Source of the DNA: an uncultured Oscillospiraceae bacterium
GTDB taxonomy: Bacteria; Bacillota; Clostridia; Oscillospirales; Oscillospiraceae
Length of the DNA stretch: 9,478 bases
NCBI GenBank assembly: GCA_934659445.1
Contig: CAKUHV010000069.1
Coordinates: 1-9,478, forward strand
Reading direction: 5' to 3'
Below the pieces are notes generated by a model that did no database searches, had not been told where the DNA came from, and was given only the letters and a program-made list of their open reading frames with translations. The translations under genes and the position numbers were made by a program. Positions 1 to 7,410 of this stretch are shown one piece after another (within the stretch, counting starts at the first letter, position 1; every line of letters begins with the position of its first letter).

Positions 1-2196
1 ACCGGTCAGCTTGCCCGTGATCCAGACGAGATCGCCCGGGTGGAGGCTGGCGTTGGTGCTGTCGAAGGAGGTGTACGCACCGGCCTCGCGTACATACTCC
101 CCTGTGCTTTCGTCATATTCATAGACGTTGGTGACCGGCGCGGCCTGATACCAGCCGATCTGGTGGGCGTAGACGCTGTTTTCCGCCACAAGGACGGCCT
201 GCTCGATGGTGCAGGTGTTCGTGGGGCTCAGGGTGGTGTCAGAGGTGCCGGTGATCAGTCCCAGGGCGTTCATAAAGGCCAGAGACTCCTTGGCCCAGCC
301 GGCGATCTGGCTGCTGTCCTTGAACTTGGACAGCTGAGAGGTATAGCTGGTATAGGAGTAGTCGGAGTTCTTCTCCACATAGCGCAGGGTGCTGCGCAGG
401 AACACGGCCATCTGCTGGCGGTTCAGGGTGGCGTTGGGGGAGAAGGTGGTGGCGGAGGTGCCGGTGGTGATGCCGGCGGCGTAGGCCTTCAGGACATAGG
501 CGTTGTTCGTGTCGGTAAAGGTGTTTGCGGAGGCGGGGGTGATGCTCTTGCCCGTCAGCGCCTCGGCCAGACGCACCGCCACGGAGCAGAATTGCAGGCG
601 GGTGATGGGCTTGGTGTAGTCGCTGCCCAGCAGGCTGGAGTCCAGCAGGTCGTCGTTCAGGGCCAGGTTCACGCCGCTCTGGGCCCAGGTGCTGGTCTTG
701 GCGGTGGACTTCTGGGCCAGCGTGAAGGTGCCGGGATACAGCTCAGTGGTGTTCAGGGCCTGGGTCTCCTCCCACTTCAGGCTCGCGTTCATTTCCGCCT
801 GATACTGCGCAAGGGACATTCCCGTGCCGGAGGCGTAAACGTCCCGCTCGGTCAGATGCTGCTGGAGATAGCGGTAGGAGTGGCCGCAGTATTCACAGCT
901 GAGCCAGTAGACGTGTTCTCCGGCGGCGTTCACGCCGATGTAGGCTTCCGCCGTGGGATACTCGCCGTTATCCGAGTGGGCCAGCTTCTCTGTCTTGAGC
1001 TCGATCTCCTTATCCGAGTTATGGGGAGCGACGTGGTTCGCATTGTACTCGCACTTGCCGCAGAGGATGCAGGAATAGTAATACCGCCGGGCATACTTGC
1101 AGGCCTGAGCATAGGTGTAGACCCGGTCAGCGGTCCGGATCTGCTGGACGTATCGGTGGGCGGTGCACCAGTCGTCCTTTGCGGCGGCGTCGCCCGCCTT
1201 CTGGGCGGCGTAGACGTCATTGCCGGAGTAGGTCTTGATGGTGTAGGGGATCAGATAAGGACGCGTGTCCATTTTCTCCTTGAGCGCGGGCACGGCGGAT
1301 TCGGGGATATACACCACGGTCTCGGCGGTATAGAAGGGCAGGTCGCTCTGCTTCTCCCACCGGTATACTCCGGCAATGGGCAGATAGAGGTAGTCATTCA
1401 TCGCCCCGATGAACTGATAGACATCCACCTTGTCGCTGAGCCAGAGCTCCTTCAAATATTCCGCATAGCCGATGAAAAAGCACGTTCCGTCCCCCGTTAT
1501 CTTTTGGTCGGTGTCCAGAATGAGGGTGCGGATGTTGTCGGTGTTCTCCAGAACGTGGTAGGCGTCGGTCATGACGGTCACACCGGTGACAAAGTTTTCA
1601 AGCTGCCTGGACTCGGCCTCCGCCATAGTGCGGGGGGTCACAGTAGCCCGCTTGGCCTGCCGGAGAAGCTCCGTTTTCCGAGCCAGATCGGCGTTGAGCT
1701 CCGCCTTTTCCTCCTGAGTATAGCGCTCGCCCTCGATCGTCAGGCTGACCTGCAGGGTGGGGTAGTACTGGGCGCTGGTGCGGATGGTGGCGGGCACGCC
1801 GTTGACGGTGGCAGAGAAGGTGTCGGGGCCGACGATATTTTCGCCGCTGACTGTTTTATAGTTGGCACAGTAGCCCTTGGCGGGGTCGAGGGCCAGCTTG
1901 ATATTCACAAGATAGGTCGTGCCGGCGCGGAAGTAGAAGCCGTCGTCGGTCTCTACATCGTCGCCCTCCCACTCGGTGTACCAGACGTCAGCGCCGTTGG
2001 CCAGCAGGTCGATATTGCCGCTCTTCATGGACTTCACGGTGACCTCGGTCTCCATCTCGTTGGGGTCGCCCGCCTTGGGCAGGTCGATGACAAGGTCAAT
2101 GTTCTTGAGCTTTGTCTCTGCAGCAAAGACCGCGGACGGCAGCAGCGTGAGAGCCATCGCAAGGCAGAGAAGGGCGCTTAGAAAACGTTTTCTCAT
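1..2196 (-). CDS. Secreted SLH-domain surface protein (C-terminus outside window)
   Basis: I read this frame codon by codon: it is open from an ATG at 2196 to the window edge, 732 residues with no stop, so the 3' end is missing. The ATG follows a strong AAGGAGGAGA site. Residues 1-25 form a signal peptide (basic MRKR start, hydrophobic core, AVFA cleavage site). Residues about 30-150 look like a beta-rich Ig-like module with an FRAGTTYLVNI strand. The middle (about 150-470) is unrecognised and contains cysteine groups CILCGKC (376-382) and CEYCG (434-438), possibly zinc or disulphide sites. Three SLH-type repeats follow: about 504-550 (ITRLQFCSVAVRLAE), 560-607 (FTDTNNAYVLKAYAAGI, TTFSPNATLNRQQMAVFL) and 625-672 (FKDSSQIAGWAKESLAFMNA). 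SLH repeats normally bind pyruvylated secondary wall polymers, so the protein is probably cell-wall anchored. More sequence follows the repeats, beginning another module. The substrate or function is unknown. Confidence 0.85.
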   Translation of the reverse strand, partial: MRKRFLSALLCLAMALTLLPSAVFAAETKLKNIDLVIDLPKAGDPNEMETEVTVKSMKSGNIDLLANGADVWYTEWEGDDVETDDGFYFRAGTTYLVNIKLALDPAKGYCANYKTVSGENIVGPDTFSATVNGVPATIRTSAQYYPTLQVSLTIEGERYTQEEKAELNADLARKTELLRQAKRATVTPRTMAEAESRQLENFVTGVTVMTDAYHVLENTDNIRTLILDTDQKITGDGTCFFIGYAEYLKELWLSDKVDVYQFIGAMNDYLYLPIAGVYRWEKQSDLPFYTAETVVYIPESAVPALKEKMDTRPYLIPYTIKTYSGNDVYAAQKAGDAAAKDDWCTAHRYVQQIRTADRVYTYAQACKYARRYYYSCILCGKCEYNANHVAPHNSDKEIELKTEKLAHSDNGEYPTAEAYIGVNAAGEHVYWLSCEYCGHSYRYLQQHLTERDVYASGTGMSLAQYQAEMNASLKWEETQALNTTELYPGTFTLAQKSTAKTSTWAQSGVNLALNDDLLDSSLLGSDYTKPITRLQFCSVAVRLAEALTGKSITPASANTFTDTNNAYVLKAYAAGITTGTSATTFSPNATLNRQQMAVFLRSTLRYVEKNSDYSYTSYTSQLSKFKDSSQIAGWAKESLAFMNALGLITGTSDTTLSPTNTCTIEQAVLVAENSVYAHQIGWYQAAPVTNVYEYDESTGEYVREAGAYTSFDSTNASLHPGDLVWITGKLTG

Positions 2197-2202
2197 AGGT
2201 TC

Positions 2203-2210
2203 TCCTCCTT
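2203..2210 (-). promoter_or_regulatory. Ribosome binding site of the SLH protein
   Basis: Minus-strand AAGGAGGA lies 6 bases before the ATG at 2196. It is a near-perfect Shine-Dalgarno sequence and fixes the start that also gives a complete signal peptide. Confidence 0.85.
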
Positions 2211-2252
2211 AATGATGCGGCGGCATGACAGCCGCCATAAGCTGATGAGCCT

Positions 2253-2261
2253 ATCATAGCA
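2253..2261 (-). promoter_or_regulatory. Extended -10 promoter for the SLH protein gene
   Basis: On the minus strand the sequence TGC-TATGAT is an extended -10 element (TGn plus a 5/6 match to TATAAT) about 57 bases upstream of the SLH gene ATG. No convincing -35 hexamer is seen at 16-18 base spacing (CGAAAA at 17), which is tolerable for extended -10 promoters. The dyad TAAGCTG (2238-2244)/CAGCTTA (2262-2268) brackets it and could be an operator. Confidence 0.5.
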
Positions 2262-2320
2262 CAGCTTACCGCTTTTTTTCGCCGGCGGCACGAAATGCGG
2301 CTTTTCCACCCTGAAATGCA

Positions 2321-2352
2321 CAAGGGGGCGCTGCCCCGGCAGCGCCCCCTTG
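2321..2352 (-). terminator. Hairpin terminator at the end of the liv operon
   Basis: A perfect 15-base inverted repeat (arms 2321-2335 and 2338-2352, GC-rich centre) begins 13 bases after the livF stop codon. On the minus strand it is followed by TGCATTTCAGG rather than a clean T run, so it may act as a terminator of moderate strength or as an mRNA 3' stabiliser. Its position between livF and the SLH gene makes it the natural end of the operon. Confidence 0.65.
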
Positions 2353-2365
2353 AGACACACAATAT

Positions 2366-3070
2366 TCAGCTGCCCAGATAGGCCTTCTTCACCTGCTCGT
2401 TGCGCAGCAGCTCCTGTCCGGAGCCGGACAGGGTGATGCGCCCGGTCTCCAGCACATAGCCTACGTCGGCGATCTTCAGGGCCATGTTGGCGTTCTGCTC
2501 GATCAGCAGAACGGTGACGCCCATGCGGTTGATCTCCTTGATGATGTCGAAGATCCCCTTTACCACGATGGGGGCCAGACCCAGCGAGGGCTCGTCCATC
2601 ATGATCAGCTTGGGGCGGCTCATCAGGGCCCGGCCCACGGCCAGCATCTGCTGTTCGCCGCCGGACAGGGTGCCCGCCGCCTGCCAGGAGCGCTCCTGGA
2701 GCCGGGGGAACAGCTCGTAGACCCATTTCAGGTCGTGCTCGATCTCGTCCTTGTCCCGGCGGAGGTAGGCCCCCACCTTCAGGTTCTCCAGCACGGTCAG
2801 GTCGGGGAACACATGGCGGCCCTCCGGCACCAGTGTGATGCCCTTAGAGACGATCTTGTCCGGGGACAGGCCGGTGATGTCCTCCGCCTGGAGATGGATG
2901 CGGCCGAACTCCGGCTTTACCAGTCCGGCGATGGAGCGCAGGGTGGTGGACTTGCCGGCGCCGTTGGCGCCGATCAGCGTGACGATGGCCCCCTCCGGCA
3001 CGTCGAAGGAGATGCCCTTCACGGCCTGGATGCCGCCGTAACTGACCTTCAGTTCATCAATTTTCAGCAT
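2366..3070 (-). CDS. livF: Branched-chain amino acid ABC transporter ATP-binding protein LivF
   Basis: This 234-residue protein is one of the two cytoplasmic ATPases that drive uptake through LivHM. All ABC landmarks are intact: A-loop tyrosine Y11, Walker A GANGAGKST (34-42), ABC signature LSGGEQ (135-140), Walker B LIMMDEP (155-161) with catalytic E160, and a D-loop LGLAP. The segment after the Walker B strand reads LLIEQN, with Gln in place of the usual switch His; that is typical of LivF and separates it from LivG (LIEH). Length is normal for the family. The ATG at 3070 overlaps the 3' end of livG by 14 bases and has a GGGGGTG ribosome site 8 bases upstream, so translation is probably coupled to livG. 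It is the last gene of the operon and is followed at once by a hairpin. Confidence 0.93.
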   Translation of the reverse strand: MLKIDELKVSYGGIQAVKGISFDVPEGAIVTLIGANGAGKSTTLRSIAGLVKPEFGRIHLQAEDITGLSPDKIVSKGITLVPEGRHVFPDLTVLENLKVGAYLRRDKDEIEHDLKWVYELFPRLQERSWQAAGTLSGGEQQMLAVGRALMSRPKLIMMDEPSLGLAPIVVKGIFDIIKEINRMGVTVLLIEQNANMALKIADVGYVLETGRITLSGSGQELLRNEQVKKAYLGS

Positions 3071-3905
3071 CGTCTGTCACCCCCAGATAGGCCTCGATGA
3101 CCCGAGGATCGTTCTGCACCTGCGCCGGCGTGCCCCGGGCAATGAGTCTGCCGAAGTCCAGGACATAGATGCGGTCAGAGATGTTCATGACCAGGTCCAT
3201 GTGGTGCTCGATCAGCAGGATGGTCATGTGGTAATGTTCGCGGATATACTGGATGAACTGGCTCAGCTCCTGGGTCTCCTGGGGGTTCATGCCGGCGGCC
3301 GGCTCGTCCAGCAGCAGCAGCTTGGGGTCGGTGGCCAGGGCCCGGGCGATCTCCAGCCGCCGCTGAAGGCCATAGGGCAGGGAGGTGGCGACCTCGTCCT
3401 TCAGATCGGCCATGCCCTGCTCCTCCAGCAGCTCCATAGTCTGGCGGCGCATCTCGGCCTCCTCCTTCCGGTTGGCCCGGAAGGTGGCGGAGAACAGGTT
3501 GCTGGTGCGGCGCATATGCTTGGCGATCAGGATATTGTCGAACACCGTCTGGCTCTTCCAAAGGCGGATGTTCTGGAAGGTGCGGGCCATGCCCAGCTTG
3601 GCGATCTGGTCGGGGGTGGGGGCCAGGATCTGGTGATAGAGCCCCTTGTTCTCCCCCAGATAGGCCGCCTCCATCTTGCCGTGGGGGTGGTTCTCCACCA
3701 TGGGCCGGCCCAAAAAATCCACCTTGCCGTTGGTGGGCTCGTATACGCCGGTGATGCAGTTGAAGGCGGTGGTCTTGCCCGCGCCGTTGGGTCCGATCAG
3801 GGCCACGATCTCCCCCTCGTTCACGTCAAGAGAGAGGTTGTTCACCGCCACCACGCCGCCGAACTGCATGGTGACGTTTTCTACATGAAGTACGTTCCGG
3901 TTCAT
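3057..3905 (-). CDS. livG: Branched-chain amino acid ABC transporter ATP-binding protein LivG
   Basis: This 282-residue protein is the second ATPase of the Liv importer. It has Walker A GPNGAGKTT (38-46), the Q-loop in ARTFQNIRL (Q111), the signature region LPYGLQRRLEIARAL (176-190), Walker B LLLLDEP (196-202) with E201, and switch histidine H234 in LIEHH. The LPYGxQRR form in place of LSGGQ is characteristic of LivG. About 25 extra residues lie between the first beta lobe and the Q-loop (about 66-95, including HPHGKMEAAYLGENKGLYHQ), making it longer than the usual roughly 255. I chose the ATG at 3905: it follows AAAGGAGG at good spacing, forms an ATGA overlap with the livM stop, and gives the family N-terminus. 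The open frame continues upstream to 4112 but that part lies inside livM. Confidence 0.93.
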   Translation of the reverse strand: MNRNVLHVENVTMQFGGVVAVNNLSLDVNEGEIVALIGPNGAGKTTAFNCITGVYEPTNGKVDFLGRPMVENHPHGKMEAAYLGENKGLYHQILAPTPDQIAKLGMARTFQNIRLWKSQTVFDNILIAKHMRRTSNLFSATFRANRKEEAEMRRQTMELLEEQGMADLKDEVATSLPYGLQRRLEIARALATDPKLLLLDEPAAGMNPQETQELSQFIQYIREHYHMTILLIEHHMDLVMNISDRIYVLDFGRLIARGTPAQVQNDPRVIEAYLGVTDDAEN

Positions 3906-5086
3906 TTGGCGGCCTCCTTTTTCTTGCCCAGCCGCGCCCTCAGTCCGCGCAGCTTTTGGGGCAGCTCCTGATCCCCCATGATGCCCTTGCGGAAGAACAG
4001 CACCACGATCATGATGATCACGGAGAACACCACCATGCGGAAGCCACTGCGGAACACGCCGGGGGCCTTGATGAACAGGAACCTGCCGTTGTCCAGCCCA
4101 AACAGCCACCACTCGGCACAGGCCACATACAGGAAGGTGCCGATGACGCTGCCGCTGATGGAGCCGATGCCGCCGATGACCACGATGAGCAGGATCTCAT
4201 AGGTCATGGCGGAGGTGTAGGGCATGGCCTGAGCGTTGTTGGAGAACATGGCAAACATAGCGCCGCCGATTCCGGCAAAGAAGGAGGAAATGCAGAAGGA
4301 CAGCATCTTGTGGTGGGCCAGGTCGATGCCCATGGCCTCGGCGGCGACCTCGTCGTCCCGAATGGCCTTGAAGGCCCGGCCATAGGTGGAGTTGATCAAC
4401 AGAATGATCACGGCGATGCACAGAATGGAGACCAAGAAGGGCACGAAGGTGGACAGATACAGCACCACCTTGCCGCCAGACTTGATGTTGAAGCTGGAGA
4501 AGGTGGGAAAGGACTTGATCATGTTGGCCCCGTTGGTGATGGGTCCCAGTTTCTGCCACTGGAAGACGGCGCGGATGATCTCCGCGAAGCCCAGAGTGGC
4601 AATGGCCAGATAGTCACTCTTCAGCCGCAGTACGGGCAGACCGATGAGATAGGCAAACAGAGCGGCCACGCATCCGGCCAGGATCAGGCCCAGCAGCACA
4701 CCCAGCACCAGGCTGACCGCTCCGCCCACGCCGGAGTTGCCAAAGATGCTGCCGAACAGCTCCTGGAGGGAGAAGTGGATGGCGGAGCCGCCGTACAGGT
4801 AGTACACGGAGTCACGCACGTTGGTGGGCACGGTGAGAATGGCGTAGGTATAGGCGCCCAGCAGCATAAAGCCCGCCTGACCCAGGGAAAACAGGCCGGT
4901 GAAGCCGTTGAGCAGGTTCATCGACACGGCCACCAGAGAGTAGACAGCCCCCTTTTTCAGCACGGTGAACAGAATGTGGGTGGGGGGGACGAGGCCGGAG
5001 TTCTCCAGAAACACCACAAGGGCCAGCAGGACCACGGACAGGATCACGCCGGTCAGGGCGGAGCTGCGTTTCTTTTCCTTTGTCAT
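3902..5086 (-). CDS. livM: Branched-chain amino acid ABC transporter permease LivM
   Basis: This 394-residue polytopic inner-membrane protein is one half of the transport channel, pairing with LivH. Hydrophobic segments are visible at about 12-28, 40-60, 65-85, 122-150, 205-232, 262-282, 296-322 and 350-366. The conserved LivM motif FSLGQAGFMLLGAY lies at 66-79, and the cytoplasmic coupling helix RAFKAIRDDEVAAEAMGID (237-255), which docks on the ATPases, is intact, followed by SFFAGIGGAMFA. A soluble stretch at about 86-121 (VRDSVYYLYGGSAIHFSLQE) is a larger extracytoplasmic loop. The C-terminus is a basic tail ending KKKEAAK. The ATG at 5086 has an AAGGGGG ribosome site; livH ends 12 bases upstream and the stop overlaps the livG start (ATGA), so the gene is inside the operon and translationally coupled. 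Confidence 0.93.
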   Translation of the reverse strand: MTKEKKRSSALTGVILSVVLLALVVFLENSGLVPPTHILFTVLKKGAVYSLVAVSMNLLNGFTGLFSLGQAGFMLLGAYTYAILTVPTNVRDSVYYLYGGSAIHFSLQELFGSIFGNSGVGGAVSLVLGVLLGLILAGCVAALFAYLIGLPVLRLKSDYLAIATLGFAEIIRAVFQWQKLGPITNGANMIKSFPTFSSFNIKSGGKVVLYLSTFVPFLVSILCIAVIILLINSTYGRAFKAIRDDEVAAEAMGIDLAHHKMLSFCISSFFAGIGGAMFAMFSNNAQAMPYTSAMTYEILLIVVIGGIGSISGSVIGTFLYVACAEWWLFGLDNGRFLFIKAPGVFRSGFRMVVFSVIIMIVVLFFRKGIMGDQELPQKLRGLRARLGKKKEAAK

Positions 5087-5098
5087 AACAGCACCCCC

Positions 5099-5983
5099 TT
5101 AAACCTTTTCTGTGGTCTTCTCACCGAACAGGCCGGTGGGCTTGACCGCAAGGATGACGATAAGCAGGGCGAAGGTGAAGGCGTCCACAAAGTTGCTGGC
5201 CCCCTCGAAGGGCAGTACCTTGACGAAGTTTTCACACACGCCGATGATAAACGCGCCGATCACCGCCCCAGGGATGGAGCCGATGCCCCCGAACACCGCG
5301 GCCACGAAGGCCTTCAGGCCGGGCATGGCGCCGGCGGAGGGGGTGATGTAGGTGTAGTTGCTGAAGTACAGCATAGAGCCGATGGCCGCCAGGAAGGAGC
5401 CGATGATAAAGGTGGCGGAAATGACAGAGTTGATCTTGATGCCCATGAGCTGGCTGGTCTCAAAGTCCTTGGCCACGGCCCGCATGGCCATGCCGATCCT
5501 GGTGTGGTTGATCAGCGTTACCAGGGCGAACACCAGCAGCAGCACCAGAATGGGGGTGATGATGGTGACCATGCTGGTGGTGGTGGGACCCACCTGCACC
5601 ATGTCGGACAGCACGGGGATGGCGGGGTAGCTCATGGGCTGGCCGCCGGTGACATAGGTGGCGGTGTTCTGCAGCAGATAGCTCACGCCGATGGCGGAGA
5701 TCATCACCGACATGCGGGGGGCGGAGCGCAGGGGCTTATAGGCCGCCCGCTCGATGACAAAGCCCAGCAGCACGGTGAGAAGGATCATCAGTGGGATGGC
5801 CAGATACAGGGGCATGGCGGCGCTGAGATAGATGAGCATCAGCCCGGCCGCCATGAACACATCGCCGTGGGCAAAGTTGATCAGACGCAGGATGCCGTAT
5901 ACCATGGTATAGCCGATGGCGATCAGGGCGTACTGGCCGCCCACGGAGATGCCGGACAGCAGAACGGAGAGGAAAAATGCCAC
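5099..5983 (-). CDS. livH: Branched-chain amino acid ABC transporter permease LivH (GTG start)
   Basis: This 294-residue inner-membrane permease subunit forms the channel with LivM. The N-terminus (FFLSVLLSGISVGGQYALIA) and the motif GYTMVYGILRLINFAHGD (24-41) are standard LivH, as are the coupling-helix region MRAVAKDFETSQLMGIK (167-183) and the C-terminal KAFVAAVFGGIGSIPGAVIG (224-243). I chose the GTG at 5983 because a near-perfect AAAGGAGGT lies 8 bases upstream and it gives the normal family length. The frame stays open upstream to 6196, but the added 71 residues are hydrophilic, run through two hairpins, have no ribosome site at their ATGs and do not resemble LivH. The next gene, livM, begins 12 bases after the TAA. 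Regulation is with the operon, with possible partial termination in the gap after livK. Confidence 0.92.
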   Translation of the reverse strand: MAFFLSVLLSGISVGGQYALIAIGYTMVYGILRLINFAHGDVFMAAGLMLIYLSAAMPLYLAIPLMILLTVLLGFVIERAAYKPLRSAPRMSVMISAIGVSYLLQNTATYVTGGQPMSYPAIPVLSDMVQVGPTTTSMVTIITPILVLLLVFALVTLINHTRIGMAMRAVAKDFETSQLMGIKINSVISATFIIGSFLAAIGSMLYFSNYTYITPSAGAMPGLKAFVAAVFGGIGSIPGAVIGAFIIGVCENFVKVLPFEGASNFVDAFTFALLIVILAVKPTGLFGEKTTEKV

Positions 5984-5991
5984 GAAAGGGG

Positions 5992-6000
5992 ACCTCCTTT
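5992..6000 (-). promoter_or_regulatory. Ribosome binding site deciding the livH GTG start
   Basis: Minus-strand AAAGGAGGT is 8 bases before the GTG at 5983. No in-frame ATG in the longer upstream frame has such a site. A 7-bp GC hairpin (6008-6014/6021-6027) stands 7 bases upstream of it and could affect access. Confidence 0.85.
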
Positions 6001-6007
6001 GTGACCG

Positions 6008-6140
6008 CGCCCCGGCTTTGCGGGGCGGGGCGAAAAATTCGGGGGGGGAAGGCCGTCTCGAAAAAAGCCCGAAATGAGCCGCTTTCGAGGCGGCCTGAAA
6101 TGCATACTTCCGCATGGCGGGGTCTCCCCCGCCATGCGGA
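6008..6140 (-). terminator. Hairpin cluster between livK and livH (possible attenuating terminator)
   Basis: The 179-base gap after livK holds three hairpins in transcript order. The first is a perfect 14-bp stem with a 4-base loop (6127-6140/6109-6122), 22 bases after the livK stop. The second is GCCGC/GCGGC around TCGAAA (6079-6083/6090-6094), with TTTTTT 12 bases later (6066-6061). The third is a 7-bp CGCCCCG/CGGGGCG stem (6021-6027/6008-6014) just before the livH ribosome site. Binding-protein genes are often followed by such partial terminators or stabilising stems, giving excess receptor over permease. The lack of a T run directly after the strongest stem argues for read-through rather than full termination. 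Confidence 0.55.
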
Positions 6141-6162
6141 CGCTTGAACGGAACAGTGGGAC

Positions 6163-7356
6163 TTACTTGGCGGTCTGAACGGTCTCCAGCTCCCAAGAGC
6201 CATCGTTGACGGAGTGCTTGATGTAGGCGGTGTCGCGGATGGCGTCGCCGATGTCGTCAAAGGCGATGGAGCCGGATACGCCGGTGTAGGTCACGCCGCC
6301 CAGAGCGGCCTTGATAGCGGCGGGGTCGGCGGAGTTGGCAGCCTTGATGGCCTCCAGCGCCACATAGTAGGCATCGTAGCCCATGGCGGTCACGGCGGAG
6401 ATCACGTCGTCGCCGCCGTTGGCGGCCTTGGCGTCGGCGTTGGAGTCAATGTAGCTCTTAATACCAGCGTCGAATTCAGAGTTGCCGCCCTCCTGATAGA
6501 AGGTGGAGACATACAGCTGAATGTCGGTGCCCTTGGCGGCGTCCAGAACCTTATTGTCGTCCAGGGTATCGGAGCCCACGAAGGGAGCGGTGAGACCAAG
6601 CTTGTTGGCCTGCGTGATGATCTGGGTGGCGTAGGCGATGGAGACGGGGGTGAAGATGACCTCGGCCCCCTCATTCTTGGCCTTGTTCAGGTAAGAGGTG
6701 AAGTCGGAGTTGTTTTTGGGGAAGGAGTCGGTGATGACCTTGCCGCCGGCAGCCTCGAAGGCACTCTTGAAGAAGGCCACCAGACCCTGGTCATACTCGT
6801 TGCCTGCCTCGCCCAGGCAGTAGGCAACCTTGGCGTTGAACTTATCCATGGCAAAGTTGGCCAGTACGGTGCCCTGAAAGGGGTCCAGGAAGCAGATGCG
6901 GTAGTAGTAGTCGTTGCCAGCAGTGACGTTGGGGTTGGTGCAGGTCACACCCATAGCGGCCAGGCCGGCGTCGTTAAAGATGGGGCCGCCGGCCATGGAC
7001 ACGCCGGAGCCATAGGAGCCCAGCACGATAGCGACTCCCTCGCTCACCAGCTGGGAGGCGGCGGCAGGGGCCTTGGACTGGTCGGAGCCGTTGTCGCCGT
7101 AGACCAGCTCCACCTGATAGGTCTCGCCGCCGATCTCAACGGTGGGGGTCTGGAAGTTGGCGTACTGCATACCCAGCATTTCCTTCTTGCCGCCGGAGGC
7201 GGAGTCGCCGGTGGCGGGCTCGAACACGCCGATTTTAATGACCTTGTCGCCGGAGGACTGGGAGGAGGAGGCGCCGGAGGGCTGCTCCTTACTGCCGCAG
7301 GCCGCAAGGCTGAAGGTCATGGCAAGAGAAAGCGCAAGGGCAAGAAACTTTTTCAT
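6163..7356 (-). CDS. livK: Branched-chain amino acid ABC transporter substrate-binding lipoprotein LivK
   Basis: This 397-residue protein is the extracellular receptor of the importer. It starts MKKF with a lipoprotein signal peptide whose lipobox L17-A-A-C20 gives a lipid-anchored Cys20, followed by a Ser-rich linker (22-36). The mature part is a type I periplasmic-binding fold: KIGVFEPATGDSASGG (41-56) is the first strand and substrate loop, then YGDNGSD, AASQLVSEGVAIVLGSYGSG (98-118, the family ligand-contact loop), NPNV, and FVGSDTLDD. The ATG at 7356 is preceded by AAAGGAGAA; upstream codons in the same frame to 7440 are 5' leader. It is first in the operon, transcribed from an extended -10 promoter near 7482. 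The exact ligand (Leu/Ile/Val or another amino acid, amide or urea-like compound) cannot be decided from sequence. Confidence 0.92.
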   Translation of the reverse strand: MKKFLALALSLAMTFSLAACGSKEQPSGASSSQSSGDKVIKIGVFEPATGDSASGGKKEMLGMQYANFQTPTVEIGGETYQVELVYGDNGSDQSKAPAAASQLVSEGVAIVLGSYGSGVSMAGGPIFNDAGLAAMGVTCTNPNVTAGNDYYYRICFLDPFQGTVLANFAMDKFNAKVAYCLGEAGNEYDQGLVAFFKSAFEAAGGKVITDSFPKNNSDFTSYLNKAKNEGAEVIFTPVSIAYATQIITQANKLGLTAPFVGSDTLDDNKVLDAAKGTDIQLYVSTFYQEGGNSEFDAGIKSYIDSNADAKAANGGDDVISAVTAMGYDAYYVALEAIKAANSADPAAIKAALGGVTYTGVSGSIAFDDIGDAIRDTAYIKHSVNDGSWELETVQTAK

Positions 7357-7390
7357 ACTTGGTTCTCCTTTACTGTTTGATAAGGGGCGA

Positions 7391-7410
7391 TCCGCGGGCT
7401 CTGCCGCGGA
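7391..7410 (-). promoter_or_regulatory. Hairpin in the livK 5' leader
   Basis: TCCGCGG/CCGCGGA is a perfect 7-bp GC-rich stem with a 6-base loop, about 35 bases upstream of the livK ATG. A competing pairing GGCTC (7397-7401) with GAGCC (7413-7417) would break it. There is no T run after it, so it does not look like an ordinary terminator. It might be a translation-level or RNA-stability element; no known riboswitch class was recognised. Confidence 0.4.

Noticed and set aside
40..2181. A 713-codon open frame on the plus strand opposite the SLH gene
   Set aside because: It has no ribosome site, a Gly/Val-rich low-complexity translation and no recognisable domain. It is the antisense shadow of GC-rich coding DNA; the opposite frame has signal peptide, SLH repeats and a strong ribosome site.
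3956..6004. A 682-codon plus-strand open frame opposite livM-livH
   Set aside because: Its translation is rich in Gly, His, Asp and Gln repeats typical of antisense reading of membrane-protein genes, and livM and livH are unmistakable on the other strand.
5984..6196. N-terminal extension of livH by 71 residues
   Set aside because: The extension is translated hairpin DNA, includes the last codons of livK in another frame, and lacks a ribosome site; the GTG at 5983 has AAAGGAGGT in place.
2366..7356. A urea (Urt) or other specialised importer instead of Liv
   Set aside because: Not excluded for substrate, but gene order K-H-M-G-F, protein lengths and motifs are those of generic Liv systems and no urease or amidase genes are nearby.
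6214..7380. A 388-codon plus-strand open frame opposite livK
   Set aside because: Gly/Val-rich shadow with no domain; livK opposite is complete with lipobox and ribosome site.
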